NCBI GenBank assembly: GCA_017694875.1
Contig: JADIMG010000028.1
Location: 1-35,808 of the forward strand
Length of the DNA stretch: 35,808 nucleotides
From: Candidatus Gallipaludibacter merdavium
GTDB taxonomy: Bacteria; Bacteroidota; Bacteroidia; Bacteroidales; Paludibacteraceae
Direction: 5' to 3'
The translations under genes were made by a program, and so were the position numbers. The stretch's first letter is position 1, and the number at the start of each line of letters is the position of its first letter. Under the pieces are notes generated by a model that ran no database searches, was not told the DNA's origin, and saw only the letters and a program-made list of their open reading frames with translations. Shown piece by piece: positions 16,913 to 24,548 of the stretch.

Positions 16913-16960
16913 CAAAGATATGGCATTATATAGTACTATGCAATACAAAGTACTATGTAT
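16913..16960 (-). promoter_or_regulatory. padR promoter with probable PadR operators
   Basis: The minus-strand -7 box TATCTTTG (16913-16920) and -33 box ATTG (16941-16944) are 20 bp apart. Palindrome ATAGTACTAT (16930-16939) fills the spacer. The near-perfect 18-bp palindrome ATACAAAGTACTATGTAT (16943-16960) overlaps the -33 box. It contains ATACA-N8-TGTAT, close to the PadR-type ATGT-N8-ACAT pattern. Centres are 17 bp apart. A repressor bound here would block RNA polymerase. Confidence 0.65.
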
Positions 16961-17027
16961 TAAGATAATTTTGCATTTTATTTTTAGCACATCATTTTTT
17001 CAATAATATGCACATACTTCCTCTTTT

Positions 17028-17056
17028 CCGCCATTCCACATTGCTTCGGAGTCTAG
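17028..17056. repeat. Degenerate REP-like palindrome
   Basis: CCGCCATTCCACATTGCTTC followed by GGAGTCTAG resembles the better copies at 17207 and 17318 (GTCATTCC, short loop, GGAATCCAG), but the stem is largely lost. The stretch 16961-17027 before it shows nothing else. Confidence 0.4.
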
Positions 17057-17123
17057 TAGGGTATGGTGTATGGATGGTAATGTCATGGCGCATTGTCTTC
17101 ATTCCTTGCATGTATCCTTGCTT

Positions 17124-17150
17124 CTGGATACCGCATTTCTGCGGTATGAC
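17124..17150. repeat. REP-like palindrome (inverted orientation)
   Basis: CTGGATACCGCATTTCTGCG then GTATGAC. The stem ATACCGCA/TGCGGTAT is a perfect 8 bp with loop TTTC. It is the reverse-oriented partner of the copy at 17207, and the flank CTCGCTAT recurs after the copy at 20192. Confidence 0.75.
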
Positions 17151-17206
17151 CTCGCTATGCACTCCTCCTCTATCGCCTATACTCATATACCTAGCTTCTC
17201 TTTCCC

Positions 17207-17234
17207 GTCATTCCGCGCTTGACGCGGAATCCAG
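17207..17234. repeat. REP-like palindrome
   Basis: GTCATTCCGCGCTTGACGCG followed by GAATCCAG. The stem ATTCCGCG/CGCGGAAT is a perfect 8 bp with loop CTTGA. It belongs to the widespread GTCATTCC...GGAATCCAG class of REP palindromes and lies 230 bp beyond the bspA-like gene's stop. Confidence 0.8.
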
Positions 17235-17317
17235 TGGCAATGGCAGTAGGGTGGACATAAAGTTACCCCTCTCTTATTTCTTTACTGCTCATTAAACCCT
17301 CCTCCGTTTCTTTTTCC

Positions 17318-17346
17318 GTCATTCCGTACTGCGATACGGAATCCAA
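17318..17346. repeat. REP-like palindrome
   Basis: Stem ATTCCGTA/TACGGAAT (8 bp) with loop CTGCGA, flanked by GTC and CCAA. Same orientation as the copy at 17207. The arm sequences differ from that copy but each still pairs, so compensatory changes have kept the stem. Confidence 0.78.
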
Positions 17347-17404
17347 TGGCATAGGCCATAAGCGTGGAAAAAAGCCTCTCCTATTCTTTATCCCTATGCA
17401 TGAG

Positions 17405-17446
17405 AAAAGGGGACTGCGCCGATGGACTCGGTCACAATCCCCTTTG
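17405..17446 (-). terminator. Terminator of the LRR protein gene
   Basis: On the minus strand, AAAGGGGA pairs with TCCCCTTT, and the stem continues with TTG-GACCGA against TCGG-CGCAG around a short loop. TTTTCTC follows. It lies 20-60 bp after the LRR gene stop. Confidence 0.7.
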
Positions 17447-17465
17447 AAGACTCTTACGTTTGTGC

Positions 17466-20099
17466 TTACATCAGTTTGTGGGTGTTTACGCTGCCATCTT
17501 TGCTGACAACCTTCACTAAATTCACTTTGTTCGGAGCAGGAAGATTCAACATTTGGTAACCGCCGTTGTGTTGGTATTCCTGCATGAGGCGGCCTGTCAC
17601 ATCATAAACCATTACGGCCTCTACAGCATCATCCACTTCCACGAAAAGGGTGCCGTCTGCCTGCCATGCACGTAAACGGGATGAGGTGGCCGTATTGTAT
17701 GCAGATAGTTGTACCTCTTTGTAAGTTGCTGTATATCTTGCATCACCCGTTACAATCGTAATTTCAGGTGACCATCCGATAAATTCATACTCATATTCAG
17801 CAGTAGCTTCTTTGGTCGGAACAGCTCCATTATAGATAGGCATTTCCCCATATTCCAGCTGTTCCGATTGTAATACGGTGCCATCATCGTTTACAAATGT
17901 AATGACGTATTCTTCGCTTTTGAATGATACGGATATTGTAGCGTCGCTCTTGAGTGTTAAGATGAATGTCAAGTCTTCTGTGATTTGGTCGGTATAGTAT
18001 TCACCATTTACAAACACGCTAGAAACTCTATAACCTGCATCGGGTATCAGTTTCAGACTGACTTCCGTTCCTGCGGCAAAAGTGAGTTCGGTGGTGTCTG
18101 TGTAGTCATGGTTATTGCAGCTTACTTTACCGCCTTCATTTATTTGCAATGTGAGCTGGTAGTTCACGTCAATACCTTCCATATTAAGGAATGCACTCCA
18201 TACGGGTGCTGATGCATAGTCCATCAATGCATTATTGGGTACATAGAGTTTGCAGGTATTGGGGTCAATGGTTTCAAAGTTGCTATCTACTGTGGGTGGT
18301 ACACTGCCCAAACAAGTGATGGTGTCTAATTGGTAACAACTAGAAAAAGTGTTGCTATAAATATTTTGCACCTTGTTTCCTATGGTAACGGAGGTGAGTG
18401 CAAAGCAAGATTTGAATGCTTGTTCCCCTATACTTGTCACACTGTTTGGAATGGTAACGGAGGTGAGTGCAAAGCAATATCTGAATGCTTTTTCTCCTAT
18501 ACTTGTCACGCTGTTTGGAATTGTAACGGAGGTGAGTGCCGAGCAGGATTCGAATGCATAACTTCCTATGCTTGTCACGCTGTTTGGAATTGTAACGGAG
18601 GTGAGTGCCGAGCATTCTTCGAATGCGCCATATCCTATGCTTGTCACGCTGTTTGGAATGGTAACGGAGGTGAGTGCCGAGCAGGATTCGAATGCTCTAT
18701 TTCCTATACTTGTCACGCTGTTTGGAATTGTAACGGAGGTGAGTGCCGAGCAGCCATAGAATGCGTCATGTCCTATGCTTGTCACGCTGTTGGGTATGGT
18801 AACGGAAGCAAGACCAGAGCAGTCTTCAAATGTTCTATTCGGTATCCCAGTCAGACCATTGGGTATAGCAATGGAAAGGAGAGTCTGTTTTTGAGAGAAT
18901 GCTGCATTGGGTAAAGTGGTATTGCTGATACCGGACAAATCAAGGCTATATAGAAGGGGCATATTATTTTTTATAATATTGAAGTCAGCTTCGTTCAGTG
19001 TGCCGGTAACCGTCAGTTTCGTAACCTGAGCAGGCGTGGCACCCTGTTCAACAATGGCAGCAGTGAGTTGACCGACTGTTTCCACATGTACGGTTACTTC
19101 GGTCTCACTGTCAATATAGGTATAGTTATTGCCCCATGCATTGGCATAGGCTGTAGCTGTCCCTGCAGGTACGAATACTACTTGAAAATTTGTAAAACTG
19201 AAAGGGGCACCGTCTAAGGTGGGTGGTGTGGCTGCTTCACTGCAAATATAAGAGAGTGCCGAGCATTCCTTGAATGCTCTATCTCCTATACTTGTCACGC
19301 TGTTTGGAATTGTAACGGAGGTGAGTGCCGAGCAGCCATAGAATGCGCCATATCCTATGCTTGTCACGCTGTTTGGAATGGTAACGGAGGTGAGTGCCGA
19401 GCAGCCATAGAATGCATAACTTCCTATACTTGTCACGCTGTTTGGAATGGTAACGGAAGTGAGTGCAGAGCAACCTCTAAATGCTCTATTTCCTATACTT
19501 GTTACACTATTAGGAATGGTAACGGAGGTGAGTGCAGAGCATTCCTCGAATGCGCTTCCACCTATACTTGTCACGCTGTTTGGAATGGTAACGGAGGTGA
19601 GTGAGGTGTAACCAGAGAATGCAAAGTCTTTAATTGTAGTTACCTCGTCGGGAATTACTAAATCCGTTACCAATTGGTTATTGATATAGAAATTGGCGCC
19701 ATTAGAAAGAGGGTTGGAAGACATCATATAGGAAAAATCTATCTGGCACCAATCTGCTACACTACCATTGTAATATACATTTGTGAGTGCCGAGCAATCA
19801 AGGAATGCAAAGGCATCTATATTTGTCACGCTGTTTGGAATGGTAACAGAGGTAAGTGCCGAGCAATCCTCAAATGCGCTGCCTCCTATACTTGTCACGC
19901 TATAAATCTGACCATTATACGAAACTGAAGAAGGAATGGTTATCTCCCCGCTAGGTTGTGTATCTCCATACGTTACATATACTTCATTGCTTGAATCATA
20001 AGAAAAACCATAATAAAGTCCATCGACTTCAAAATCATACGCCCATGCTCCTACTGCACTGAGTAGAATCAAGGCCAAAGTTAAAAATCGTGTTTTCAT
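17466..20099 (-). CDS. BspA-like leucine-rich repeat surface protein
   Basis: 877 aa. The signal peptide ends near AWA (about residue 20). Two arrays of 23-residue BspA/TpLRR repeats (consensus CSALTSVTIPNSVTSIGxxAFxx) occupy about residues 70-290 and 405-600. They are separated by a non-LRR linker of about 100 residues with a PAGTATAYANAWG-type strand. After the second array come an InlB-B-repeat-like beta domain (about 650-730) and a Listeria-Bacteroides-type repeat with YEYEFIGWSPEI. The C-terminal module of about 70 residues (VMVYDVTGRLMQEY ... NLVKVVSKDGS) looks like a T9SS-type or DUF6383-like tail. Such proteins bind host matrix or other bacteria; that role is inferred from the family. 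Twelve copies of SVTIPNSVT are present, with strongly similar DNA. The transcript has a leader of about 270 nt from the promoter at 20376-20407. Confidence 0.9.
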   Translation of the reverse strand: MKTRFLTLALILLSAVGAWAYDFEVDGLYYGFSYDSSNEVYVTYGDTQPSGEITIPSSVSYNGQIYSVTSIGGSAFEDCSALTSVTIPNSVTNIDAFAFLDCSALTNVYYNGSVADWCQIDFSYMMSSNPLSNGANFYINNQLVTDLVIPDEVTTIKDFAFSGYTSLTSVTIPNSVTSIGGSAFEECSALTSVTIPNSVTSIGNRAFRGCSALTSVTIPNSVTSIGSYAFYGCSALTSVTIPNSVTSIGYGAFYGCSALTSVTIPNSVTSIGDRAFKECSALSYICSEAATPPTLDGAPFSFTNFQVVFVPAGTATAYANAWGNNYTYIDSETEVTVHVETVGQLTAAIVEQGATPAQVTKLTVTGTLNEADFNIIKNNMPLLYSLDLSGISNTTLPNAAFSQKQTLLSIAIPNGLTGIPNRTFEDCSGLASVTIPNSVTSIGHDAFYGCSALTSVTIPNSVTSIGNRAFESCSALTSVTIPNSVTSIGYGAFEECSALTSVTIPNSVTSIGSYAFESCSALTSVTIPNSVTSIGEKAFRYCFALTSVTIPNSVTSIGEQAFKSCFALTSVTIGNKVQNIYSNTFSSCYQLDTITCLGSVPPTVDSNFETIDPNTCKLYVPNNALMDYASAPVWSAFLNMEGIDVNYQLTLQINEGGKVSCNNHDYTDTTELTFAAGTEVSLKLIPDAGYRVSSVFVNGEYYTDQITEDLTFILTLKSDATISVSFKSEEYVITFVNDDGTVLQSEQLEYGEMPIYNGAVPTKEATAEYEYEFIGWSPEITIVTGDARYTATYKEVQLSAYNTATSSRLRAWQADGTLFVEVDDAVEAVMVYDVTGRLMQEYQHNGGYQMLNLPAPNKVNLVKVVSKDGSVNTHKLM
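18365..18850 (-). repeat. 69-bp tandem coding repeats, array 2 (C-terminal)
   Basis: The GTAACGGAGGTGAGTGC block recurs at exact 69-bp steps (near 18384, 18453, 18522, 18591, 18660 and 18729, with a weaker copy at 18798). Units differ mainly at the two variable codon pairs of each LRR. DNA identity beyond what the protein requires points to recent duplication or gene conversion. Confidence 0.85.
19255..19630 (-). repeat. 69-bp tandem coding repeats, array 1 (N-terminal)
   Basis: Five units at 69-bp steps (near 19312, 19381, 19450, 19519 and 19588), plus a detached copy near 19842. The sequence matches the array at 18365-18850, so the two arrays can recombine, which would delete the linker and about 900 bp. 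Confidence 0.85.
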
Positions 20100-20191
20100 A
20101 TTACATGTGTTTTTGTTGTTTATTTTGTTCTATCATTTGTTCTAACAAATCCAATCACATTCAGTTTTTTCTTCATTATTTAATCTCTTCT

Positions 20192-20297
20192 TGGTACCGC
20201 ATTTCTGAGGTAGGATCTCGCTATTTTCTTCCTTTGTTTTTCCCTCTTTGAATGCCGTTTCTTTCACTTGTCGTTCCTCGCTTGATACGGAATCCAG
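20192..20297. repeat. REP-like pair upstream of the LRR gene
   Basis: Two degenerate palindromes. At 20192-20220, TACCGCATTTCTGAGGTA followed by CTCGCTAT copies the element at 17124. At 20270-20297, GTCGTTCCTCGCTTGATACG then GAATCCAG copies the one at 17207. Order, orientation and spacing (about 80 bp) match the pair on the far side of the gene. The pair lies within the transcribed leader of the LRR gene. The rest of 20100-20375 is A/T-rich, with nothing else recognised. Confidence 0.65.
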
Positions 20298-20375
20298 AGC
20301 GTTTGGTTTATGGAGCTAGCTTTTTAATTTCCCAAAGTATCCATTATGTTATTAGATATTCAGTTATGTTTGGTG

Positions 20376-20407
20376 CAAAGATATGAATATATATCATATT
20401 AGGCAAA
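20376..20407 (-). promoter_or_regulatory. Promoter of the LRR protein gene
   Basis: Minus-strand TTTG (20404-20407), 20-bp spacer, TATCTTTG (20376-20383), an exact consensus match. The ATG at 20099 is about 270 nt downstream, an unusually long leader. I see no closer promoter. 20408-20511 is otherwise empty. Confidence 0.7.
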
Positions 20408-20511
20408 AGTTGTATTTCTTTATGAAAATGAGCTGTGTGGTTTTACTACTAAAAGCGCTTATTTCTCCCAGTCAGCAGAATGCTTATTTTTATAAAAAGA
20501 AGGTTTTGCTC

Positions 20512-21909
20512 CTACTTCTCAAAATTGATCAGATACACCTGCTCGGTGGCACGGGTGAGGGCAGTGTACAGCCAGCGGTAATAGGATGTGTCAATGCGGT
20601 CGTCGCTCAAAAGCCCTTGGTCAATGAACACACGTTTCCATTGTCCGCCTTGAGCTTTGTGGCAGGTAACGGCGTAGGCAAACTTTACTTGCAATGCGTT
20701 GTAATAGGGGTTTTCTTTGATAAGTTCTATCAGCTTCCGTTTGTTAGTCACTTCTGGGTAGTCTTCTCCTACGGCTTGAAACAGATGATTGGACAATTCA
20801 TATCCCTTATCGGGGCTTTCAGTGTGCAAGGCATCCAGCAAAAGGGTTGCGTCTATTTCCCAGTCATAGTCCAATGCTTGAAGTGAGACATCTACAAAGT
20901 GGCAGTCATAGAGTGATTGGTGCTTGCGTATTCGGTTGATGGTGAGCATATCCCCGTTGGCAAGGAAATCAATGCCGTCATAGGGTTTGGTCCAGAAATA
21001 GTTGTTGCGGGTCACCATGATGAGGTCATTGTTGCTGATTTCCTCCTCTTTATACAGGATGCGGTTTCGGATACCTTGGTTGTAGAGGTTGGCCCGCTTG
21101 TTGGTACGTGTTACGACTATGGTTTCTTCCATGCCTACTTGGTCATAGGAATGCTGTAATTCATCGATGATGTCCTGACCGCTCAAATGGCGTATGTCGC
21201 TAAAACCTTCTGTTCTGAAAGGAAAAGGATGATGAGTGTCGTTTTCGGCTATGGCCTGACGGAGTAGGGTGGCATTGTGCAGTATGCCGCTTTGCATGGC
21301 TTGGCGGACTACTTGTGTCAGTTCATATTCATGCACTTGCAGTCCGTAGCCTTCCAGCCATTCACGGCTCATGGCGAGACTGTTTTCTTGCATCACAGGA
21401 GGCAACTGTGCATTGTCGCCCAACAATATCAGCGTGCATCGCTGGCCGGAGTAAACGTAGGAGATAAGGTCGTCCAACAATCGGCCGGAACCGAATCCGC
21501 TGTTTTCTCCTCCGCCGTTGGCTATCATGGAAGATTCATCGACAATGAACAGCGTGTCGGTGTGCAAGTTTTCTGATAAAGAGAAACGGTAATCGCCGAA
21601 AGCACGACATCGGTAGATTTTCTTGTGGATGGTGTAGGCTGTTTGACCTGCGTAGGCGGAAAGCACTTTGGCGGCACGGCCAGTGGGGGCAAGCAGAACG
21701 GTTTTCCGCTCCAATTGCTTTAGAGCTTTGACCAAAGCGGAAATAACCGAAGTCTTACCCGTACCGGCATATCCTTTCAGAAGAAATACTCTGCGTGGGG
21801 TGGTGTCGGTCAGATAGGAAGCCAATCCTGCAATCAATTCTGCTTGTTGCTCGGTCGGTTGAAAAGGTAGCTGTTCGGTAATTTTCGTTTGTAGGAAATG
21901 CTCTATCAT
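20512..21909 (-). CDS. RecD/Pif1-type superfamily 1B DNA helicase
   Basis: 465-aa ATP-dependent DNA helicase with 5'-3' SF1B motifs. Walker A GYAGTGKTS is at 46-54, motif Ia PTGRAAKVLS near 76, Walker B LFIVDESSM at 121-129, and motif III GDNAQLPPV at 165-173. The C-terminal UvrD_C_2 region has TCHKAQGGQWKRV (motif V) and YTALTRATEQVYLI (motif VI). It lacks the long N-terminal domain of RecD2 and has no recB/recC neighbours, so it is a stand-alone helicase close to Dda/Pif1. Bacteroides copies are often labelled exodeoxyribonuclease V alpha, which would overstate it. The start (21909) is 125 bp after the peptidase gene, with a composite repeat between; no good promoter is visible. Confidence 0.9.
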   Translation of the reverse strand: MIEHFLQTKITEQLPFQPTEQQAELIAGLASYLTDTTPRRVFLLKGYAGTGKTSVISALVKALKQLERKTVLLAPTGRAAKVLSAYAGQTAYTIHKKIYRCRAFGDYRFSLSENLHTDTLFIVDESSMIANGGGENSGFGSGRLLDDLISYVYSGQRCTLILLGDNAQLPPVMQENSLAMSREWLEGYGLQVHEYELTQVVRQAMQSGILHNATLLRQAIAENDTHHPFPFRTEGFSDIRHLSGQDIIDELQHSYDQVGMEETIVVTRTNKRANLYNQGIRNRILYKEEEISNNDLIMVTRNNYFWTKPYDGIDFLANGDMLTINRIRKHQSLYDCHFVDVSLQALDYDWEIDATLLLDALHTESPDKGYELSNHLFQAVGEDYPEVTNKRKLIELIKENPYYNALQVKFAYAVTCHKAQGGQWKRVFIDQGLLSDDRIDTSYYRWLYTALTRATEQVYLINFEK

Positions 21910-21935
21910 TGGTGTTGTGGTTATAGAGAGTAAAA

Positions 21936-22029
21936 GGCTGTACCAAAATGAATCATCTTGATACAGCCCTTATTCTTATGGCATGTCAGAATGTGTAAGA
22001 TGCAACGCCGCAGATTGCACGTTATGACA
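21936..22029. repeat. Composite palindromic repeat, copy 2 (short form)
   Basis: Part A (21936-21968) is a 33-nt hairpin: GGCTGTA/TACAGCC, then CAA/TTG and ATG/CAT with two mismatches. Part B (21984-22029) is a 46-bp imperfect palindrome: TGTCAGAATGTGTAAGATGC against GCAGATTGCACGTTATGACA. It starts 4 bp beyond the stop of the peptidase gene (minus strand), so it may act as that gene's 3'-end structure. Copies are at 11002 and 24401. Confidence 0.8.
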
Positions 22030-22033
22030 TATC

Positions 22034-23227
22034 TTATTTGATGCCTAATTTCTTCTTGATATCTTTCGGCAGTGCATCCTTATGTACCATGATGCTCATG
22101 GTCTTGTAGGCAACAAATGCTTCTGATGCATACCAGATACCGTTGTATTTACCTTCAGTTCCCCATGAATTTTTCACCATGAAATAAGGTTTGCCGTTTT
22201 GGTCTTTTGCTATACCATAGATTACCATTCCGTGGTCGTCGGTAGTTTCCCAATTATCGAAAGCAACCTGGCGCATTTCTTGGGTGATTTCCATTTCTGG
22301 CAAAGGTTTGGCAGTGAGTTCTGCACGCTTGTCTTCCGGTTTCATGCCTGTCCAGCGTGCCATGTCAGAGCCAGACAGTTCAGCAGCTTTTGCATCATCT
22401 GGCATAACGGCTACACCATTTCTGGAAAAACCGCTTTCACTGACGTCTGATGCCCAAGCGAAAGTATAACCTTTGTCAATTGCGTTGTGCATTACTTGCA
22501 TGAGCTCTTCAATAGGCAGGTTGTAAGACAACGACCAGTGCCAGTTGTCAGGAATCTCAATGGCAAAAGTGGTGTAGAACGGATGGTGTGTATAAGAGGT
22601 CAATGACACATAATCATCTATGTTTACGCCCAATTCGTCAGCAAAGGTGCGTGGAGTATATTCCTTTCCATTATAAGTAAAGGTTTCTGGGCATTCTCCC
22701 AGATAAGTGTCGTAAATGGCGCTGAGTCCTTCTTTCCAGACAGGAGTTAGTTTTTTGTGGTTTCCTTTGGCAATGGCGTTTACGTAGGCACCTGCAACGG
22801 CATCCAATTCATTGTGTACGGGCAGTGGCTCGCCGTATCGGATGCCGGGCATAGCTTCTTGTGGGACAAGGCCGTAATGATTGAAGCAATAAACTAAATC
22901 ATAAAAGCTTCCGCCAGGACTGAATGAACCTTCTCCATGAAGACGTACATACATCTCTGCACGGTCAAGCATGGTGTGATGTACCAAATACATTTCAGAA
23001 AAGTCATATTCGCCTTTGCCCATACGCAATAGTTCGGCTTCAAGAAAACCTAATGCAGAGAAACTCCAGCAGGTGCTTGAACGGTTCTGGTCCTTGATGG
23101 AGGTAATCGGGTTTTCTTTTACAGTCGTGAAAACGAAGCCTTCTTCGTTTTGTTCTTTTGGTTCGGTTGTCTGTGCAAATACAGAAGTTGTGAGTGCGCA
23201 GAATGCGAGTAAAAACAGCTTTTTCAT
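22034..23227 (-). CDS. Secreted C1B cysteine aminopeptidase (PepC/bleomycin hydrolase-like)
   Basis: 397 aa. A signal peptide (MKKLFLLAFCALTTSVFAQ, cut near 19) precedes a papain-fold peptidase of family C1B. The catalytic residues are Q47 and C53 in DQNRSSTCWSFS, H332 in TTDDHGMVIYG and N353 in VKNSWGT. The length and C1B-type blocks (SEMYLVHHTMLDRAE; GGSFYDLVYCFNHYGLVP) match PepC/BleH enzymes, which trim N-terminal residues from peptides as hexamers. The signal peptide, unlike in cytosolic PepC, places this one in the periplasm or outside. It starts 33 bp after prfB with no visible promoter of its own, so read-through from prfB is likely. Confidence 0.9.
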   Translation of the reverse strand: MKKLFLLAFCALTTSVFAQTTEPKEQNEEGFVFTTVKENPITSIKDQNRSSTCWSFSALGFLEAELLRMGKGEYDFSEMYLVHHTMLDRAEMYVRLHGEGSFSPGGSFYDLVYCFNHYGLVPQEAMPGIRYGEPLPVHNELDAVAGAYVNAIAKGNHKKLTPVWKEGLSAIYDTYLGECPETFTYNGKEYTPRTFADELGVNIDDYVSLTSYTHHPFYTTFAIEIPDNWHWSLSYNLPIEELMQVMHNAIDKGYTFAWASDVSESGFSRNGVAVMPDDAKAAELSGSDMARWTGMKPEDKRAELTAKPLPEMEITQEMRQVAFDNWETTDDHGMVIYGIAKDQNGKPYFMVKNSWGTEGKYNGIWYASEAFVAYKTMSIMVHKDALPKDIKKKLGIK

Positions 23228-23260
23228 TTTCTTTTTGTGTTAGATTTGTTATTTGGTTAG

Positions 23261-24365
23261 TTAATCATTGTTTTGCATTAAGTAGGCCTTGATGAATGCA
23301 TCAATATCTCCGTCAATCACAGCCTGTACATTGGAGGTCTGGTAATTGGTGCGGTGGTCTTTCACACGTCGGTCATCAAATACGTAACTGCGGATTTGCG
23401 AACCCCATTCAATCTTTTTCTTGCCAGCTTCAATTTTAGCCGATTCAGCCCTCCGTTTTTGCAGTTCCAGTTCATACAGTTGTGAACGCAATAGACGCAT
23501 GGCGTTGTCTTTGTTGTCAAATTGGGAACGGCTTTCCGTGTTTTCAATGACAATCTCATCAGGTTGGTTGGTAACGGGGTTGGTAAACTTGTAGTGCAAA
23601 CGCACCCCGGTTTCTACCTTGTTTACATTCTGACCGCCTGCACCGCTGGAACGGAAGGTGTCCCAAGTCAGATTGGCCGGGTTGATTGCTATTTCTATGG
23701 TGTCGTCCACCAAGGGGACTACGAAAACGGACGTGAAGGAGGTCATGCGTTTGCCTTGTGCATTGAAGGGCGATACGCGTACCAGTCGGTGCACACCATT
23801 TTCACTTTTCAGATAGCCATAGGCCTTGTCGCCTTCTATTTGCATGGTAACACTTTTAATGCCTGCTTCATCGCCTTCCTGAAGGTTGGTGATTTCATAC
23901 TTGTAGCCTTTGTTCTCGCACCAGCGTTGATACATGCGCAAAAGTATTTCAGCCCAGTCTTGTGCTTCTGTTCCACCTGCGCCAGCCACAATTTTAAGTA
24001 CAGCTCCCATTTGGTCTTCTTCCCGTGAGAGCATGTTTTTCATTTCCAAATCTTCTACTTGCTGTAGGGCAGTTTTGTAGGCTTCGTCCACCTCTTCTTC
24101 GCTCAACTCGCCTTCTTTCTGAAATTCTACTGCTAATTGTAATTCGTCAATGGCAGACTTTACTCCCTTGTAGCCTTCAAGCCAGCTTTTAATGGAGCGT
24201 ACTTTTTTCATTTGGGCTTCGGCAGCTTTGGCATCGTCCCAAAAATTAGGGTCTTGTGTACGGAGTTCTTCTTCTTCCAATTCTATTTGCTTGCGGTCGA
24301 TGTCAAAGACACCTCCTCAACGCTTCAGAGCGTTCCAACAAGTCTTTGAGTTGGTCTGTTTGCAT
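23261..24365 (-). CDS. prfB: Peptide chain release factor 2, programmed +1 frameshift
   Basis: RF2 ends translation at UGA and UAA. Reading frame 1 runs from ATG 24365 for 20 codons (MQTDQLKDLLERSEALRRCL) to an in-frame UGA at 24303-24305. Frame 2 continues from GAC (24302-24304) to 23261, giving 367 aa in all, the normal RF2 length. The stop-recognition tripeptide SPF (RVSPFNAQG) identifies RF2 rather than RF1. The catalytic GGQ is in SGAGGQNVNK, with Asn where E. coli has His. Low RF2 activity lets ribosomes slip and make more RF2, an autoregulatory loop known in most bacteria. No consensus promoter is visible upstream, where a composite repeat lies. The secreted peptidase follows after 33 bp. 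Confidence 0.96.
24302..24317 (-). promoter_or_regulatory. RF2 recoding site
   Basis: On the minus strand: AGGAGG TGT CTT TGA C. The slippery CTT-T, the in-frame TGA and the following C are the canonical RF2 frameshift signal. The SD-like AGGAGG (24312-24317) sits 3 nt before CTT, the spacing that stimulates the +1 shift. The skipped base is the T at 24305. Confidence 0.95.
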
Positions 24366-24400
24366 GTGAAATTATTTTTTTTAGATGATATATTTTTGTT

Positions 24401-24548
24401 GTAGCTGTATCAAAATGACTAATGTTGATGCAACCCCATTAGAGTATGTCAGAATGTATAAGATGCAAGGCTATGAAGGTGAGAGCATTCATTGTAAACG
24501 ACCGGGCATGCATCCTCATAGCAGCACAGCAGATTGTATATTATGACA
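24401..24548. repeat. Composite palindromic repeat, copy 3 (long form)
   Basis: Part A (about 24401-24435): GCTGTATCAAAATGA and TGTTGATGCAACC, a decayed form of the hairpin at 21936. Part B (24447-24548): TGTCAGAATGTATAAGATGC to TATTATGACA, with an inner arm pair GCTATGA (24470-24476)/TCATAGC (24516-24522) and a centre TTGTAAACGACCGG. It lies between divergent prfB and truA. The remaining bases, 24549-24750, contain no other recognised feature. Confidence 0.78.

Noticed and set aside
18330-18914. 194-codon plus-strand open frame within the LRR gene
   Set aside because: It is a shadow of the repeated antisense strand; the repeat keeps several frames open.
18365-19630. Regularly spaced repeats resembling a CRISPR array
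   Set aside because: The 69-bp period is in frame with an LRR protein; there are no unique spacers of constant length and no cas genes.
24391-24398. TATTTTTG on the plus strand, a possible promoter between prfB and truA
   Set aside because: No -33 box at 19-21 bp upstream, and the region is the prfB leader and A/T-rich.
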